DNA from: Strigamia acuminata
Taxonomy: Eukaryota > Arthropoda > Chilopoda > Geophilomorpha > Linotaeniidae
Direction of reading: 5' to 3'
Assembly: GCA_949358305.1 (NCBI GenBank)
Contig: OX442314.1
Span: forward strand, 49,484,581 to 49,548,580
Length of the DNA: 64,000 nucleotides
Both the position numbers and the translations under genes were made by a program. Shown piece after piece: positions 22,452 through 33,020 of this stretch. The notes below the pieces were generated by a model. That model was not told the origin of the DNA. It searched no databases and was given only the letters and a program-made list of their open reading frames with translations. Each line of letters begins with the position of its first letter. Position 1 is the first letter of the stretch.

Positions 22452-23543
22452 GTCGTCATCTAGGCTCACTCGTGAGAGCGCATCAGCCACCTTGTTGTCT
22501 ACACCTTTTCGGTATTTAATAATAAAATCCTCCTGCTGAAGTTTCATAGCCCATCGAGCCAAACGACCGGACGGATTCTCGCATGACATAAGCCACTTAA
22601 GAGCCATATGGTCTGTTTCGACTACGAACTTTGAATACTCCACGTACGGCTTGAACTTATTAACAGCCCAAACCACTCCTAGGCATTCGAGCTCTGAAGC
22701 GCTGTAGTTAGCCTCTGCACCCTGGAGAGTGCGGCTAGCGTAGGCGACAGGTCTCACCTTCTCTTCGTCATCAGCCTGCATGAGGACTGCACCGAGACCG
22801 CCTGCACTAGCATCGGTGTGAATGATGAAAGGGCGGGCAAAATCAGGCAAAGGTAGCACGATCCCATTAGCCAGCTGATGCTTCAGAGTCGTGAAAGCAT
22901 CTTGGCACTCCTTCGACCAACTCCATGCTATATCCTTTTTGAGGAGCAGGAAGAATGGTTTCGAAGTAATGTTCAGATCTTTCAGTAATGGCGCGTAGAA
23001 TCCAACCATACCGATAAAACGTTGCAACTGCTTTACGTTCTTCGGCGGCGGATACTCCACGATCGCTTGCACCTTGCTTCCGTTTGGACTGTATCCTATA
23101 GGTGTCATGGTGAAACCAAGGAAATCCCAGTCAGCAGGGCAAACAAACGATTTAGATGGGCTAGCCGTCAGGTTTACCTTCTCCAATCGGGCCAACACAT
23201 CCGCCAAATGCATCAAGTGTTCATCAAATGACTTGCTGTAAATGACAATGTCATCCAGAAAAGCCAGAGCCCACTTGAACTTCGCTTCCCCCAAAACCTC
23301 GTCCATCATGCGTTGAAACGCACTGGGTGCATTACACAACCCGAACGGCATTCTAGTAAATTGGAACGTGCCCTCAGGGGTGGCAAAAGCCGTTTTGCAC
23401 TTGTCTCCGGGCTTCAACTTAATTTGGTAGTAGCCCTTAGTCAAGTCTAGAGTCGTAAAATAAGTACTCCCCCCCAGACACGCCAAAATCATAGAGATTG
23501 ACGGCATTTGATAGACGTCTTTCTCAGTGACCTTGTTCAGTTG
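22452..23543 (-). pseudogene. pol: Gypsy reverse transcriptase and RNase H part of pol
   Basis: Continuing from the TGA at 23544, the frame reads the RT palm and fingers (LTKGYYQIKL, then TRMPFGLCNAPSAFQRMM) and the catalytic FLDDIVIYS motif. The connection domain follows, then RNase H with HTDASAGGLGAVL, ASELECLGVVWA, ETDHMALKWL and a DALSR end. The order RT then RNase H is standard. The frame ends at the MITE. Confidence 0.9.
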
Positions 23544-24443
23544 TCAGAAATCGATACAAAGACGATAGTTACCACACTTCTTCTTCACGATGACCGGTGG
23601 GTTCTTGTAGCTGCTTTCGCATCTCTCAACCTCACCTTTGCTAAGTGACTCTTCCACCAATTGGCGAAAAATTTCAGCTTTAGCGGGGTTCATCGGTCGA
23701 TCTCTGCATTTAAAAGGTGGGTTGTCACCGGTTGGGATCTTATGTTCCGCATCCGGGTGACAACCAGCTTTATCGCTAAAGGTACGGCTGTATTCGTCAA
23801 TTAAATAGGACAACCTCACCTTCTGCGAATCATCCAGTTCACATTTCGACATTAAACGTTCCGCAAGCGTAGGCCCAGCAGATTCGCCAGCTATCCGTGA
23901 GGATTCGGCGAGCTCCCACTGGTCCACGACAGGGACCGCTAAGTCTACTCTATATGGTTGGGGGTCAAAAGGAAATGTCTCCTCCGGGTTATCAAGGTGA
24001 AACCAATCATTCCGGGGCAATCTAATCACGATGTTGTTCCCCTTAATCCAGTTGCACCCGAGGAGGATGAAACACGAACTAGAGGGTAACACCGGGAAAC
24101 GGATCTTTTGACTCCCAGTTCTCCAGCACAGAAGCAACTCGAGTATCCCAACTGGACTCGTTACTCTGTCACCAGTCATAACCCTAATAGGATTCTTACA
24201 GGGTTCAATCAGGTGCATGAGACTAAACCTGTCGGCCATAGCGCTACTGATATAAGGACCCGTTGCGCCGCAGTCAACCAAAGCCTTTGTCTCATGGCCG
24301 TTCAAGCAAACATTGATGTAGGGAAGAGGGCAATTCCAATCCCTAACAGCAACGTGTACTATATCGAATACCTCAACCTCGGGAAGTCCCGAGAAGGGGT
24401 GTGGTTCTGAAGGTGAGACGTCTGCAAAGATATCATCATCCAA
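23544..24443 (-). pseudogene. pol: Gypsy protease and start of RT, ending in a TGA
   Basis: The leftmost codon shown (TTG at 24441-24443) is not a start. The frame opens upstream, in -1 relation to gag, and overlaps the gag end. The protease has ALVDCGATGPYIS, with Cys where Ser or Thr normally follows the catalytic Asp. The frame continues through a linker into RT (NPPVIVKKKCGNYRLCIDF) and stops at TGA 23544-23546. RT text resumes immediately after in the same frame. The codon context is CpG, so CGA-to-TGA decay is the simplest explanation. Confidence 0.85.
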
Positions 24444-24499
24444 ATCAGTCCCACTGGGTGCTAAGAAGGAAGCGGCTTGCTTGCAGACTTCGGATGAAT

Positions 24500-26092
24500 T
24501 TAATCCTCCGGAGCCTGCTCCAGCTCGTTTTCCGACTCAGTCGTTTCTTCGGTTATACCTTTCGTGAAGAACACAGCTTTCGCCAGTTTCTCAGTCAGGT
24601 GGGCCACGCGTTCAGCAGCCTTACCGGCGAATTTGTGTTTAATTGTGCAATGACGCTCAAAATGCGGTCCGCCACAATGCCAACAACCTGCGCCAGTAGG
24701 TGCGATTGCATGATCCTTCAGCAGGTTAGACGCGGGTCGGGTCGCGGCCGTCTTTGGGGTTTCCGTAGGCTTCCCACTAGGGGTCGCCACAGGCTTACCC
24801 GTCGGAGGCTTCAACCAACTCCGCGTTCTATCTCCGCTTTTCAGGTCAGCAAACTTCGGCAACGCCTGGGCCGGTGGTGAATGCCAATGTGGTATGATTA
24901 CGCTGGCCGGGTCACGGAACCTTTCCATTGCCAAAGCTGCTGGGGCGAAACGTACACAGGAGCGTTTCAATCCTAGCCAGGAGTGATCCCATGCCAAGGT
25001 GTTCGCTGCCATAGTGCACGTTTCCGGGGTCATAGCTGCCAAAGCATAGTTAATTTTATACTCATCCGCTATCGGCACCTGCATCTGGTTAAACAACGCG
25101 TCCAGGTCTGTCCAAATCTGCAAAGCCGTCACATCCTTCGCCTGCTTGATGGATACTACTTTTGCGAGTAGTTGGCTGTCGGAAGGTGCGAACCGGGTCT
25201 GGAAGGCGACTTCGAACTCATCCCACGTTTTTACGGGCATCGTCGATTGCCACCAAGATAGGGCGTCACCTGTAAAAAATCTCGACAAGAAACGCCTAGC
25301 CACATAATCGAGCTGCAGCTCGGCGAAGGACAGATTCGATCTCAGCTGGATGAGAAACGTCCTTGCCGCCGTGCGATCGCCCGAGAACGGGTCCATGCGT
25401 ATCTGCGCAACATGTTTGGTCAATTGCTCCACATCTGGTAAACCTTTAGATGTGGGGATGTTGGACTGCGTTATAACTTTATCTGCCGGCACCTCAACCC
25501 CGAGATGCATTGAGACGTCCGCGGCGAGAGGCGGAGTGGTCCACCTCCTCACCTTTTGGCCGGGCATCGCTTGCATCATTCGCGGATTGACAGGTAGGGA
25601 GTCGCTTGGTGCAACCGAATTTAATTCATCGGAGACGGAGGCTACCGAACTGATGTCCGAATCTGCCCCCGAACCGAGCACACTAGCGCCTTTCCCACCA
25701 GCAAACTTGCTTTTCATCTTGTAGTACTTCGCTTCGAGCGCCTTCAACTCACTAGTGTGAGTTAATAGCTCCTTCGAGCGAGTATCTCTCAACACCTCAT
25801 TCTGCCTTTCGGCGTCGAGAAACGCTTGGCGAGTCTCTGATGCCATATGGTCAGAATGTTCAGCCTCTCTACGCGCGGCAGCGGCATCGTTCAGCGCCTG
25901 CTGTCGCGTCGCAAGGAGATCTTTTATTGCCTCCTCGAGGTCGTGCTGTGACGCGAAGTCACCCGTATCCACCCCGAGCAGGTCGGCCAATTTCTCGGCC
26001 AACTCCGGATTCAAATCGAGATCCATTGCCTTCTTAGTCAGAGACCTGGATCGACGTTTTGGTGAGCGTGATTGAGACCGTGTCTTAACCAT
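24500..26092 (-). CDS. gag: Gypsy Gag, 530 aa
   Basis: The ATG at 26090-26092 (MVKTRSQSRSPKRRSRS) is chosen because the frame further upstream starts with a non-ATG codon. A Ser/Arg-rich N terminus is followed by a coiled-coil-like stretch (about residues 50-140), a capsid-type Retrotrans_gag region (about 230-340, with ALSWWQSTMPVKTWDEFEVA) and a single zinc knuckle CWHCGGPHFERHC near the C terminus. The knuckle spacing is C-x2-C-x3-H-x4-C, one residue short of the commonest form. The frame is intact. The pol frame overlaps its end by about 50 nt in the -1 register, so a -1 frameshift is the likely way pol is made. Confidence 0.9.
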   Translation of the reverse strand: MVKTRSQSRSPKRRSRSLTKKAMDLDLNPELAEKLADLLGVDTGDFASQHDLEEAIKDLLATRQQALNDAAAARREAEHSDHMASETRQAFLDAERQNEVLRDTRSKELLTHTSELKALEAKYYKMKSKFAGGKGASVLGSGADSDISSVASVSDELNSVAPSDSLPVNPRMMQAMPGQKVRRWTTPPLAADVSMHLGVEVPADKVITQSNIPTSKGLPDVEQLTKHVAQIRMDPFSGDRTAARTFLIQLRSNLSFAELQLDYVARRFLSRFFTGDALSWWQSTMPVKTWDEFEVAFQTRFAPSDSQLLAKVVSIKQAKDVTALQIWTDLDALFNQMQVPIADEYKINYALAAMTPETCTMAANTLAWDHSWLGLKRSCVRFAPAALAMERFRDPASVIIPHWHSPPAQALPKFADLKSGDRTRSWLKPPTGKPVATPSGKPTETPKTAATRPASNLLKDHAIAPTGAGCWHCGGPHFERHCTIKHKFAGKAAERVAHLTEKLAKAVFFTKGITEETTESENELEQAPED

Positions 26093-26544
26093 GAGTGAAG
26101 AGTGAAAATTTCTGTCCACTCGCACTCAGCAAACCAATCCAATGTCAGGTGGTTAGCTGCAGCCAGTCACAGTCGCCTACAACTAGGTCAACTCAGGACT
26201 TTACAAATGCTGTCAGCTCCACCTTCCAAGGGTAGCGACCAGTTAATGACCTTCCCTGGTGGGCCTTGGGCAATCCCAGGTCCATCTAGGGTATTTTTAG
26301 ACTTCCAGGACAAAAGGCCATGACACGAGGGACAAAAGGATGCCATAAACGTCATTCTGTTTCCCCCAAACCACATGCCTTTTTGTCTCTCCGCAGTGAT
26401 TCGGCAGCAATAGTCCAGGTAGGGGTCACTGTTGAGACAACACGACTCCCAGCCATAAAACTATCACCCTGCAGGGGCATCTCGCCTCCTGTTCTGCACA
26501 GCAACCTGTCACAAATATAAATAAATGTAGAAACTGGCAAAAGT

Positions 26545-26740
26545 AATAAATTTTGGTACTTCTCAGCGCCCCAAAAGATTAAATTAGCGGTTATATTTTG
26601 GTTTTTTCTAATCCACGCCCCAAAACAAAAATTTAGCGAACACCTTTCTGGTACTTATCCACGCCCCAGAAGATAGAAAACGGCGAACACCTTTCCGGCA
26701 TTTATCCACGCCCCAGAAGATAGAAATGGGCGACTGGAAG
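26545..26740 (-). repeat. About 55-bp tandem repeat in the Gypsy leader
   Basis: Three to four copies carry atccacgccccagaagatag and a following gcgaacaccttt. They lie in the long untranslated leader between the 5' LTR and gag. A role in packaging or internal initiation is possible but unproved. The rest of 26093-29026 shows no supported ORF, only a second loose duplication near 28110-28270. Confidence 0.7.
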
Positions 26741-28994
26741 TTCTCTGACACTCCCAAACTAACAAACCAATGCATGATTCGTCTTTCCCTTCGTGTTCTA
26801 AATTATTCACGCCAGAACCAAGTAGAAAAAACTGCGTATATCGATTTTTCGTGGCATTTTCCATCGCGCCCCACAGCTTCGATGCTAAGGCGTACGTTTT
26901 CCTTTGCGCTGGTGTATACGTCTGCCACCAGTTTTAACCCCTGCTGAAAACGCTAAAACGCGTGTTTCAGGCTTCCTTTGGCATAGCTAGCTCCAGCACC
27001 AAAATCACACCCGAAACACCATCAAGATCGCGATAATCCTGATGAGGCAAAAATGTCGACTCGTTCGCCTCAGACTAAGAGTGAAGGGAAATCGGCGAAC
27101 AGAGCCAGAGTCAGATCGGAGGTATTGCAACTGAACACGGTCCAGCGCCAGGGAAAGTTAGGTCCAGTCCCCGGGAGCCTCACTCCTCACCAACCCGGAT
27201 ATGAAATTAGAGTAGAAATAGGATAAAAGAAGGGTTCAAGAAAAATGTGGCATGTTTCACAAAATTGGGAAGAGGGATCCACACACAGCACATTGAAAAC
27301 AAAGATTAAAAAAGGTGTTGGGCTGGATTCACAGTCTTTTTTCAAAGCTGTTAGCCACCCAATCCGTGTTTGCAAGAATTCCACGCGCGGTTTGAAAGCA
27401 AAGCACCTTCGGGCTCGTCACCTAAGCAGTCCCCTGCGAAGGCCGCCCCCCCGCTATCCGAGACCCAATTTTCACGGCAAGGCAGTGAAATCGGTACAAT
27501 GTGTCGTAAATGCGCATATAAAACACATCGCCAAAATCACACCAAGCCGTGTCCACCAGTGCTCGGGACAGGGCTGGAAACCCAGTCTCCGTGCGTTTCC
27601 CTTAAGTACGCGTGTCTGTGATTCAAAAGATTACTCAAACCGCTGCAACCAGGAATGTACCTCTGGCCAGTAATGAACAGAGCTCCCCTAAATTTACCGC
27701 ATTAGTTTATCGTCGTCCGGGCAAGGCACAGGGCTGAACCGGGATATACTACACCCAGCAGCATGCCTGCCCACCACAACAACACCACATTCACGTTTCC
27801 CGCCAAAAAACACACTCGGAAAAAGCACCAAATCTGCAAATCCAGGGAAAGAAATAAAAGAACTTAATTTACCATTCGTCTGGCGTGGTGCCGACCCTCT
27901 AAGACACTCATTACATCTGCGTAACCTCAGGAATGTCATGGGTAACACGTTGCCGGCTTGTTCAAGCCTAACCCCTACACACCCCACTTTCAATATGCCC
28001 CCAAAACGATGAAGCTGTACATCTCCAACGCTTCAGACCACAAATTCTGAGCACCTACAAATGGTTTCTCTCCCAATTGCACACCAAAGAAATAAATTAT
28101 AAAATAATATAAAAAAAACGGTATAAGACTCATGTGTTGGCTGGCCATTATTATCCCAAGATGATTAAAGGAAACACCAAGGTCAAACTCAAGTCAACCA
28201 AACACACAAGAAAAATACACTTCAAATTAAAAAAAAATGGTATGGCATCAAGCTAATGTGCTGGTTGGCTGTTGTCATCATAAAGTGGGCCTTAATTGTA
28301 ACAGAAAAGAAAGAACAAATCAATCAAACTCCAGCCAGGCCAGCAAAAAAGAAAAAACGCCATAAAATAATATAAAATTGCACAACACTTCTCAAAAACC
28401 TGAACAATACCCAGCCCAAATTCAGAGAAGAGTGTGACAGAAGAATAACAAGTGTTTCTCACCCCGACCCCAAAAATAGACACACAGTGCAAGTGAAAAC
28501 AAAGACAAAAGCACTGCGGGGTCAAGTCAGTGCGAGGGGAGAAAAACACAAAAGAATGGACATAATGGCATGCGTTGCTATGACCGCCTAAAGTGGAGAG
28601 CAAATCCCCCCAGCCACCCAGAGAAACGAATACCAAAATGTTTTGGTTGGTTGCAGTGCGTCTGAAAATAAATTTCAGAGCCCCCAACCATACCAGCACT
28701 GAGAAAAATACAATCCAAGAAACCTTCAAATGAAAAAGCATTCAGCCCCCCACGACTAAGCCTCTCACGCGACTCAAAGTGACCGACAAAAACACCCTTC
28801 AAATTCCTCAGCTCCTCAAAGAAAGTAATTAACCCACATTCCAAAATAAAAACAAGAGAAAAACAATACAATTGAGCCCCCACCAAAGAGCAAAGCAACG
28901 AGCAACAAAAACTGGGGTATAAAGCAAAACAAAATGCAACCAAAATTTGGTACACAAAGCAAAACAAAATGGCGGAAACACAAAAAAAAAATTT

Positions 28995-29026
28995 TCCAAG
29001 TTCAAACCTCGGACAGGGCCCTCAAT
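28995..29026 (-). other. Putative primer-binding region next to the 5' LTR
   Basis: On the minus strand the LTR end is followed by attgagggccctgtccgagg and then tttgaactt. This looks like the complement of a tRNA acceptor and T-arm (loop TTCAAAC, stem close to CCGAG/CTCGG). The expected TGG is TGA here and is offset by 2 nt, so the primer tRNA cannot be named. Confidence 0.4.
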
Positions 29027-29612
29027 TGTGACTGCTATGGTCTCGCCAGTGTAGTCAGGGGACTGATAACACCGGGTAGGGACGCATACTTCACGTAAAT
29101 AACGGGGAATCCCACAATATTGGTTGGTTGGCCTTTATTGTGTTGTCTAGGGGTATGGGGAATCCCGTTACCCGTTGCAGGGGTGCCACGAAGGCACGCC
29201 GCACCGGCAACCGACCCGTCACACACTGGGCGCGAGCCCAATGGGTGACGTGGTCGGTTCAACGTTACATTCATGCTGTACTTACCTACAGCCCGCAGTG
29301 ACCATTCATGGAGGCTGTATTGGGTGGAAAACCCAGATACTGAGCATCGCTGTGGTGAATGGGAAGGAGTGCAGAGTCCTCTCAGCCGGGACACGCCTTG
29401 TCCCCTCGTCTACTACAACACCCTGGAACCCTGTCAACACACGACCGTCCTGGTCGGTGTCCGCACTCTCTCTCTCCGCAACTCCTCCCCACACCACTTA
29501 GCTCCCTCCTTCCCCCGGGCTAGATCACCTTGCCCAATCAGGGGGTGATCTTGGGGCCGTATGGCGGTGTGTGGCAGTGACGTAGGTCACCCCAGGTGGC
29601 CTGACGGTCACA
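29027..29612 (-). repeat. 5' LTR of the giant Gypsy element
   Basis: This is the partner of 15227-15812, with a single visible difference (T at 29305). Transcription of the element should start inside it and run toward lower coordinates. Confidence 0.95.
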
Positions 29613-29718
29613 TAGTGTTGAGTCCCTTTTTTCTATTTTACAACTTTTCATGAACATTATTTAGCTAAATAACCTGGAAATATTCTGTTGTTTAGTGATT
29701 GTTTATTTAAAACGAGAT

Positions 29719-30388
29719 TTACCTTTTATCTATACCTGCAAAGAACACTTTCTTGCGAGAATAATTTGGTAAAACTTGTTTTGCATGCCGCCATGTACTT
29801 TCGGTTGTGTTGGTGTGGGCACCGGTTTCTGGATCTTTATAGTTTATTGAATGATTTACAGTTAAATGTTGGAAACCTTTCTCTTCCAGACAATTGTATG
29901 CTTTCCAACAATCGGAAATAATGGTCGTTTTTGGCAGTATATATTGCTGTATAATTTTTAAAAGGGTGTGGGTGTCTCTTTTTTCCACAGTGACCAGAAA
30001 TAGTTTTCCTGTCTCTCGTTCAATTCCACCAAACACCCATTGGTCTTCGACTCTGTGTCATAAAGGATTAGCAGAAATTAGGTGGTTGTATCATAAAGAA
30101 ACAATAATAAGTGGAAGCTCTGTAGTATTTTCTTCTGCCAAATTTTGATTCATCAATTTCTACGATCGATCCTTCTTCTCCAATTTTTTGCGACTGGTTT
30201 AGTAACGCGTCAAAGACAACCTCTCTGCTAGTAACATGAAATAGATTTATTACATGTAAATTGGGTTTTGGGCACGTGTAAACGGGTGGCATCAACTGGT
30301 TTGAGTGTCCGGGCAGGCCAAGGAATAGGGCTGGCGTCGCGGCAGGTTCCGGTCGGTGCCGTATCACCATGCCGGAACAACTGTACAA
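29719..30388 (-). pseudogene. Merlin (IS1016/ISXO2-like) transposase remnant
   Basis: Two minus-strand frames together carry a DDE core: IVEIDESKFGRRKYYR (first Asp), then FGGIERETGKLF, TTIISDCWKAYNCLEEKGF (second Asp), VNHSINYKDPETGAHTN and TESTWRHAKQVL (Glu). These are the conserved blocks of Merlin transposases. A frame break lies near 30036-30130. A GC-rich foreign segment near 30290-30380 replaces the N-terminal part. Terminal repeats were not found. Confidence 0.85.
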
Positions 30389-30726
30389 ATAAATTGGTCA
30401 AGGTAAATCCGAATGTTTGAAAATGGTTCGGCAATTGGGGATTTTGGAGGCGGCAATATGTTGAGTCACCAGGTTACTTTGTAAAAAAAAGGGTTAAGTC
30501 TACGCACTTATTTGAGGGAGGGAAACTGTTTTTACATATTTCCTGTTTCTCATCTTATTTGGACAGTCAACAATTGTGATAATAATTTAACAAATGTCAT
30601 CTAGTAGAAACATTATAGGCCTATTTATTTATTTATTATGAAAAGATAATTTGTAATGAAAAATTTATTTTTTTATTTTATATTATATTTTACAACTCAA
30701 ATCAGAATAACAAATGCCACAAAAAA

Positions 30727-31203
30727 CTAAAATTTTCTTTTTGTGGTCTGAACTTTTTGGGGTGTCGGAGGAATGATGTCATCATCACTATCATCATCAA
30801 TGTGAAATTTCATGTCGATCACTATTTTATGTGTCGCAGAAAAGACATCATCATCATCAGTTTCTTTCGTCTGCTTAGCAGATTTCTTGATTAGCTTTCG
30901 ACTTGATCTCTTCTTCTTCAACTTATTCTTCAACTTATTCTTCAAGCTGATTGCTAATTTCTCGTTGATCTCCTCAACAAGTTGAATTCCAACCTTCTTC
31001 CTAGCAGCTAAATCAACACTGTTAGCATGCTGTTTTCCATAAAATGTTTGGCTTTTGATTCCTTTCGTTTTCTTGATACGGAATCCAGATGAGGATCCAT
31101 CCAAGTGGTCGAAATTCAGAAATTGTTTGGCGCGTCCATAATTTCTTTCTCGCTGACCACGACGACTTTTCGGAGTTTCCAACGCGATTACACGAGGCGC
31201 CAT
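30727..31203 (-). CDS. Intronless basic/acidic small protein, 158 aa
   Basis: The ATG at 31201-31203 (MAPRVIALETPKSRRG) is chosen because it lies about 50 bp downstream of a TATATA box, and the open frame further upstream is promoter sequence. The N-terminal half is basic with Gly/Arg residues. A Lys-rich block (LKNKLKNKLKKKRSSRK) follows near residue 90. The C-terminal part has two acidic runs (TDDDD and DDDSDDD), and the end is PPTPQKVQTTKRKF. There is no membrane segment. The composition suggests a nuclear or chromatin-associated protein. I do not recognise the family. Its size, single exon and TATA promoter match the other small genes of the window. Confidence 0.6.
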   Translation of the reverse strand: MAPRVIALETPKSRRGQRERNYGRAKQFLNFDHLDGSSSGFRIKKTKGIKSQTFYGKQHANSVDLAARKKVGIQLVEEINEKLAISLKNKLKNKLKKKRSSRKLIKKSAKQTKETDDDDVFSATHKIVIDMKFHIDDDSDDDIIPPTPQKVQTTKRKF

Positions 31204-31252
31204 ATCGGAATGGAAGTAGAAAAGTAATTGATTCATTAATTTTAAAAACCTG

Positions 31253-31310
31253 CATATATACACAGCAGATTCATCGAACGTCGGTCTAACGTGACGGATC
31301 AAACGTTTAT
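31253..31310 (-). promoter_or_regulatory. TATA promoter of the 30727-31203 gene
   Basis: On the minus strand TATATATGCA is centred near 31257. Just upstream is GTTAGACCGACGTT, whose reverse complement (AACGTCGGTC) resembles the ACGTCGGTCCAACG word of the cenH3 promoters. No CCAAT box was found close by. Confidence 0.5.
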
Positions 31311-31479
31311 TTTGAGAAACCAAACGTACACAACACGTATACACTTTTTATTTCGCAATTGAACGAGCACCAACTCCAAGTTCTGTTGGAGTATTTCGGT
31401 TTGCGAGAGCTCCTACTTGATTGGGTGTATGTGGATTTGTTTATACGACTCGCGAATCTCTTTCTTGTACTGGTAACAA

Positions 31480-31612
31480 TTCTTGTTTTTTGTAAATGAT
31501 TTTTTTGTTTGTGGGCTTATAAAATCCAACTCTCTACCTCCACGTGGTCACCCCCGGATAAACTGATGATTTGAAATGTGTCGGTGGAACCAGAAGAGAG
31601 CTCTGGTCATAT
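31480..31612 (+). repeat. Dispersed repeat, copy 2
   Basis: It matches 5709-5842. It ends directly before tacagggtgtttcgtttaag, a terminus often seen on arthropod-type interspersed elements. The inverse word acaccctgtata occurs at 172-183. Confidence 0.65.
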
Positions 31613-32669
31613 ACAGGGTGTTTCGTTTAAGACGTCCCAGTCAATTTCCTGAATAAGTATATGCTTTTTTAGAAAACCAAGCAAACTAGCCTATAGCAAA
31701 GTAGGGATGACGAATCCAAGGTGTAATCAAATTTCATGCCAGACATGCAACAATGCACTTTTCATTCGGAAAGTCGTTAGCTGGTTGAGATAGAGCAAAA
31801 TTTCCAATTACAAAGTTGTAGAGCACCATCAATTTAGTATTATCCAACTTATCTTAGTCACCTTTTCTCTTTTCATTTTTCTCGACCCCGACATCAATGA
31901 TCGATAATTTGTCTGAGAGTCAAAATTATTAATTATAAATCAATCAATAAATCAATGAGGGTTTTTGTTCGTGAAATATAATTAGCAAAATTGATTCTTT
32001 TTTTAATTTAATGTAATGGGTATCTTTCGTATTGAATAAAATGTTGACAATTTGCTGAGCCTGTAATCGACCAACACTTAACTTATCCTTCAATGTCACG
32101 ATTACTTGGTGATATCGTACAGAGAGAGTGTAGCTGCACAATCAGAACACATGTAACTTACACGATGTCAACATGCTTGAACGCCATACAAGCTGCAGTT
32201 AAGGCTAAATGCGTGCACACAATAAAGTTGCATTCGAAAAGCGAGCTTAAAAGTGCAGTTAAGCATTTTTCATTCAGCCTGTAAAGCGTAATTGAACACT
32301 GCATTATTTTTTTACACTGTTGTGTTAAGAAACGTTTATTTTCAATGTTGACCAACTCATTTTATTCTACACTTTACAGTCTTTTCTTTCTCTTAAATGC
32401 ACAAGTACAGTTGGAAGTACTAGTGGCAGATTGTTGGTATCGTGAGCAAAGTTTTTTTTAAAAAAAAAAATTAATTTTGCTATTTTATTTTCTTCAAAAC
32501 TTATTTTTATTTCCCAATTTTTTTTTATGCCTGGTTGACAGTCGGGGCAATTTTGTAAATGTATTTCGGAAACCCTCGCGATAAAAGGTAGAAAGGAAGC
32601 CATAAATATTTGTTAGTTCAAAGGTTGGTTGTGTCATTTATTACGTATGGCCGTGTTTTTCGTATTGTA

Positions 32670-33020
32670 AACCCCGTATATTATAACCGTCACGATGGCG
32701 GTAGCACGTCGAAAATTGGAGGCACACCGGCAGGTTGTATTTGCTCGTATTCTCGATGGTTTAGATTGTCAAACAAGTCTGAAATTGATTCGAAGATTCA
32801 TTTTTGCAGCACTGACAATAATATGGGTTTAAATTCGAAACTGCTAAAATCTGAATTCAAAGGATTAATTAGTTTGAAGATTGGTTCTATTATTACTTAT
32901 TGTCCGTGCTTTCTCGAATTAAAACCCTGTATTATCTTTATGCGGGGTTTACAACCGTCACAATGGAACTTACACGTTGGAGGCACGCCGGCATTTGGTT
33001 GTATTCCGATGGTTTTTTCT
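32670..33020 (+). repeat. Two degenerate copies of one unit, 250 bp apart
   Basis: Segments near 32670-32770 and 32920-33020 share accccgtat/accctgtat, aaccgtcac(g/a)atgg, and ggaggcac(a/g)ccggca followed by gttgtatt. This is an old local duplication, with no gene supported. No gene was seen in the flanking 33030-34400 either. Confidence 0.5.

Larger units (their letters stand above)
15227..29612 (-). mobile_element. Complete 14.4-kb Ty3/Gypsy LTR retrotransposon
   Basis: Two 586-bp LTRs bound the element, and an exact TAGT duplication flanks it at 15223-15226 and 29613-29616. The polypurine tract beside the LTR at 15227 and the order gag (24500-26092), protease-RT-RNase H-integrase (20585-24443), third ORF (16557-18551) place transcription on the minus strand. 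RNase H before integrase in pol is the Gypsy order. The LTRs differ at one position only, C at 15505 against T at 29305, so insertion was recent. The non-coding parts are unusually long: 2.9 kb between the 5' LTR and gag, and 2.0 kb between pol and the third ORF. The copy cannot encode an intact pol. Confidence 0.95.

Noticed and set aside
28292-28967. Cys/Phe-rich minus-strand frames of 129-149 codons as an envelope gene of the Gypsy element
   Set aside because: They lie in the leader, upstream of gag. They overlap each other in different frames and lack a signal peptide, cleavage site or any retained domain order.
28995-29010. A tRNA gene suggested by a T-arm-like sequence
   Set aside because: Only the T-arm and acceptor resemblance is present, directly beside the LTR. 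It is better explained as a primer-binding region.
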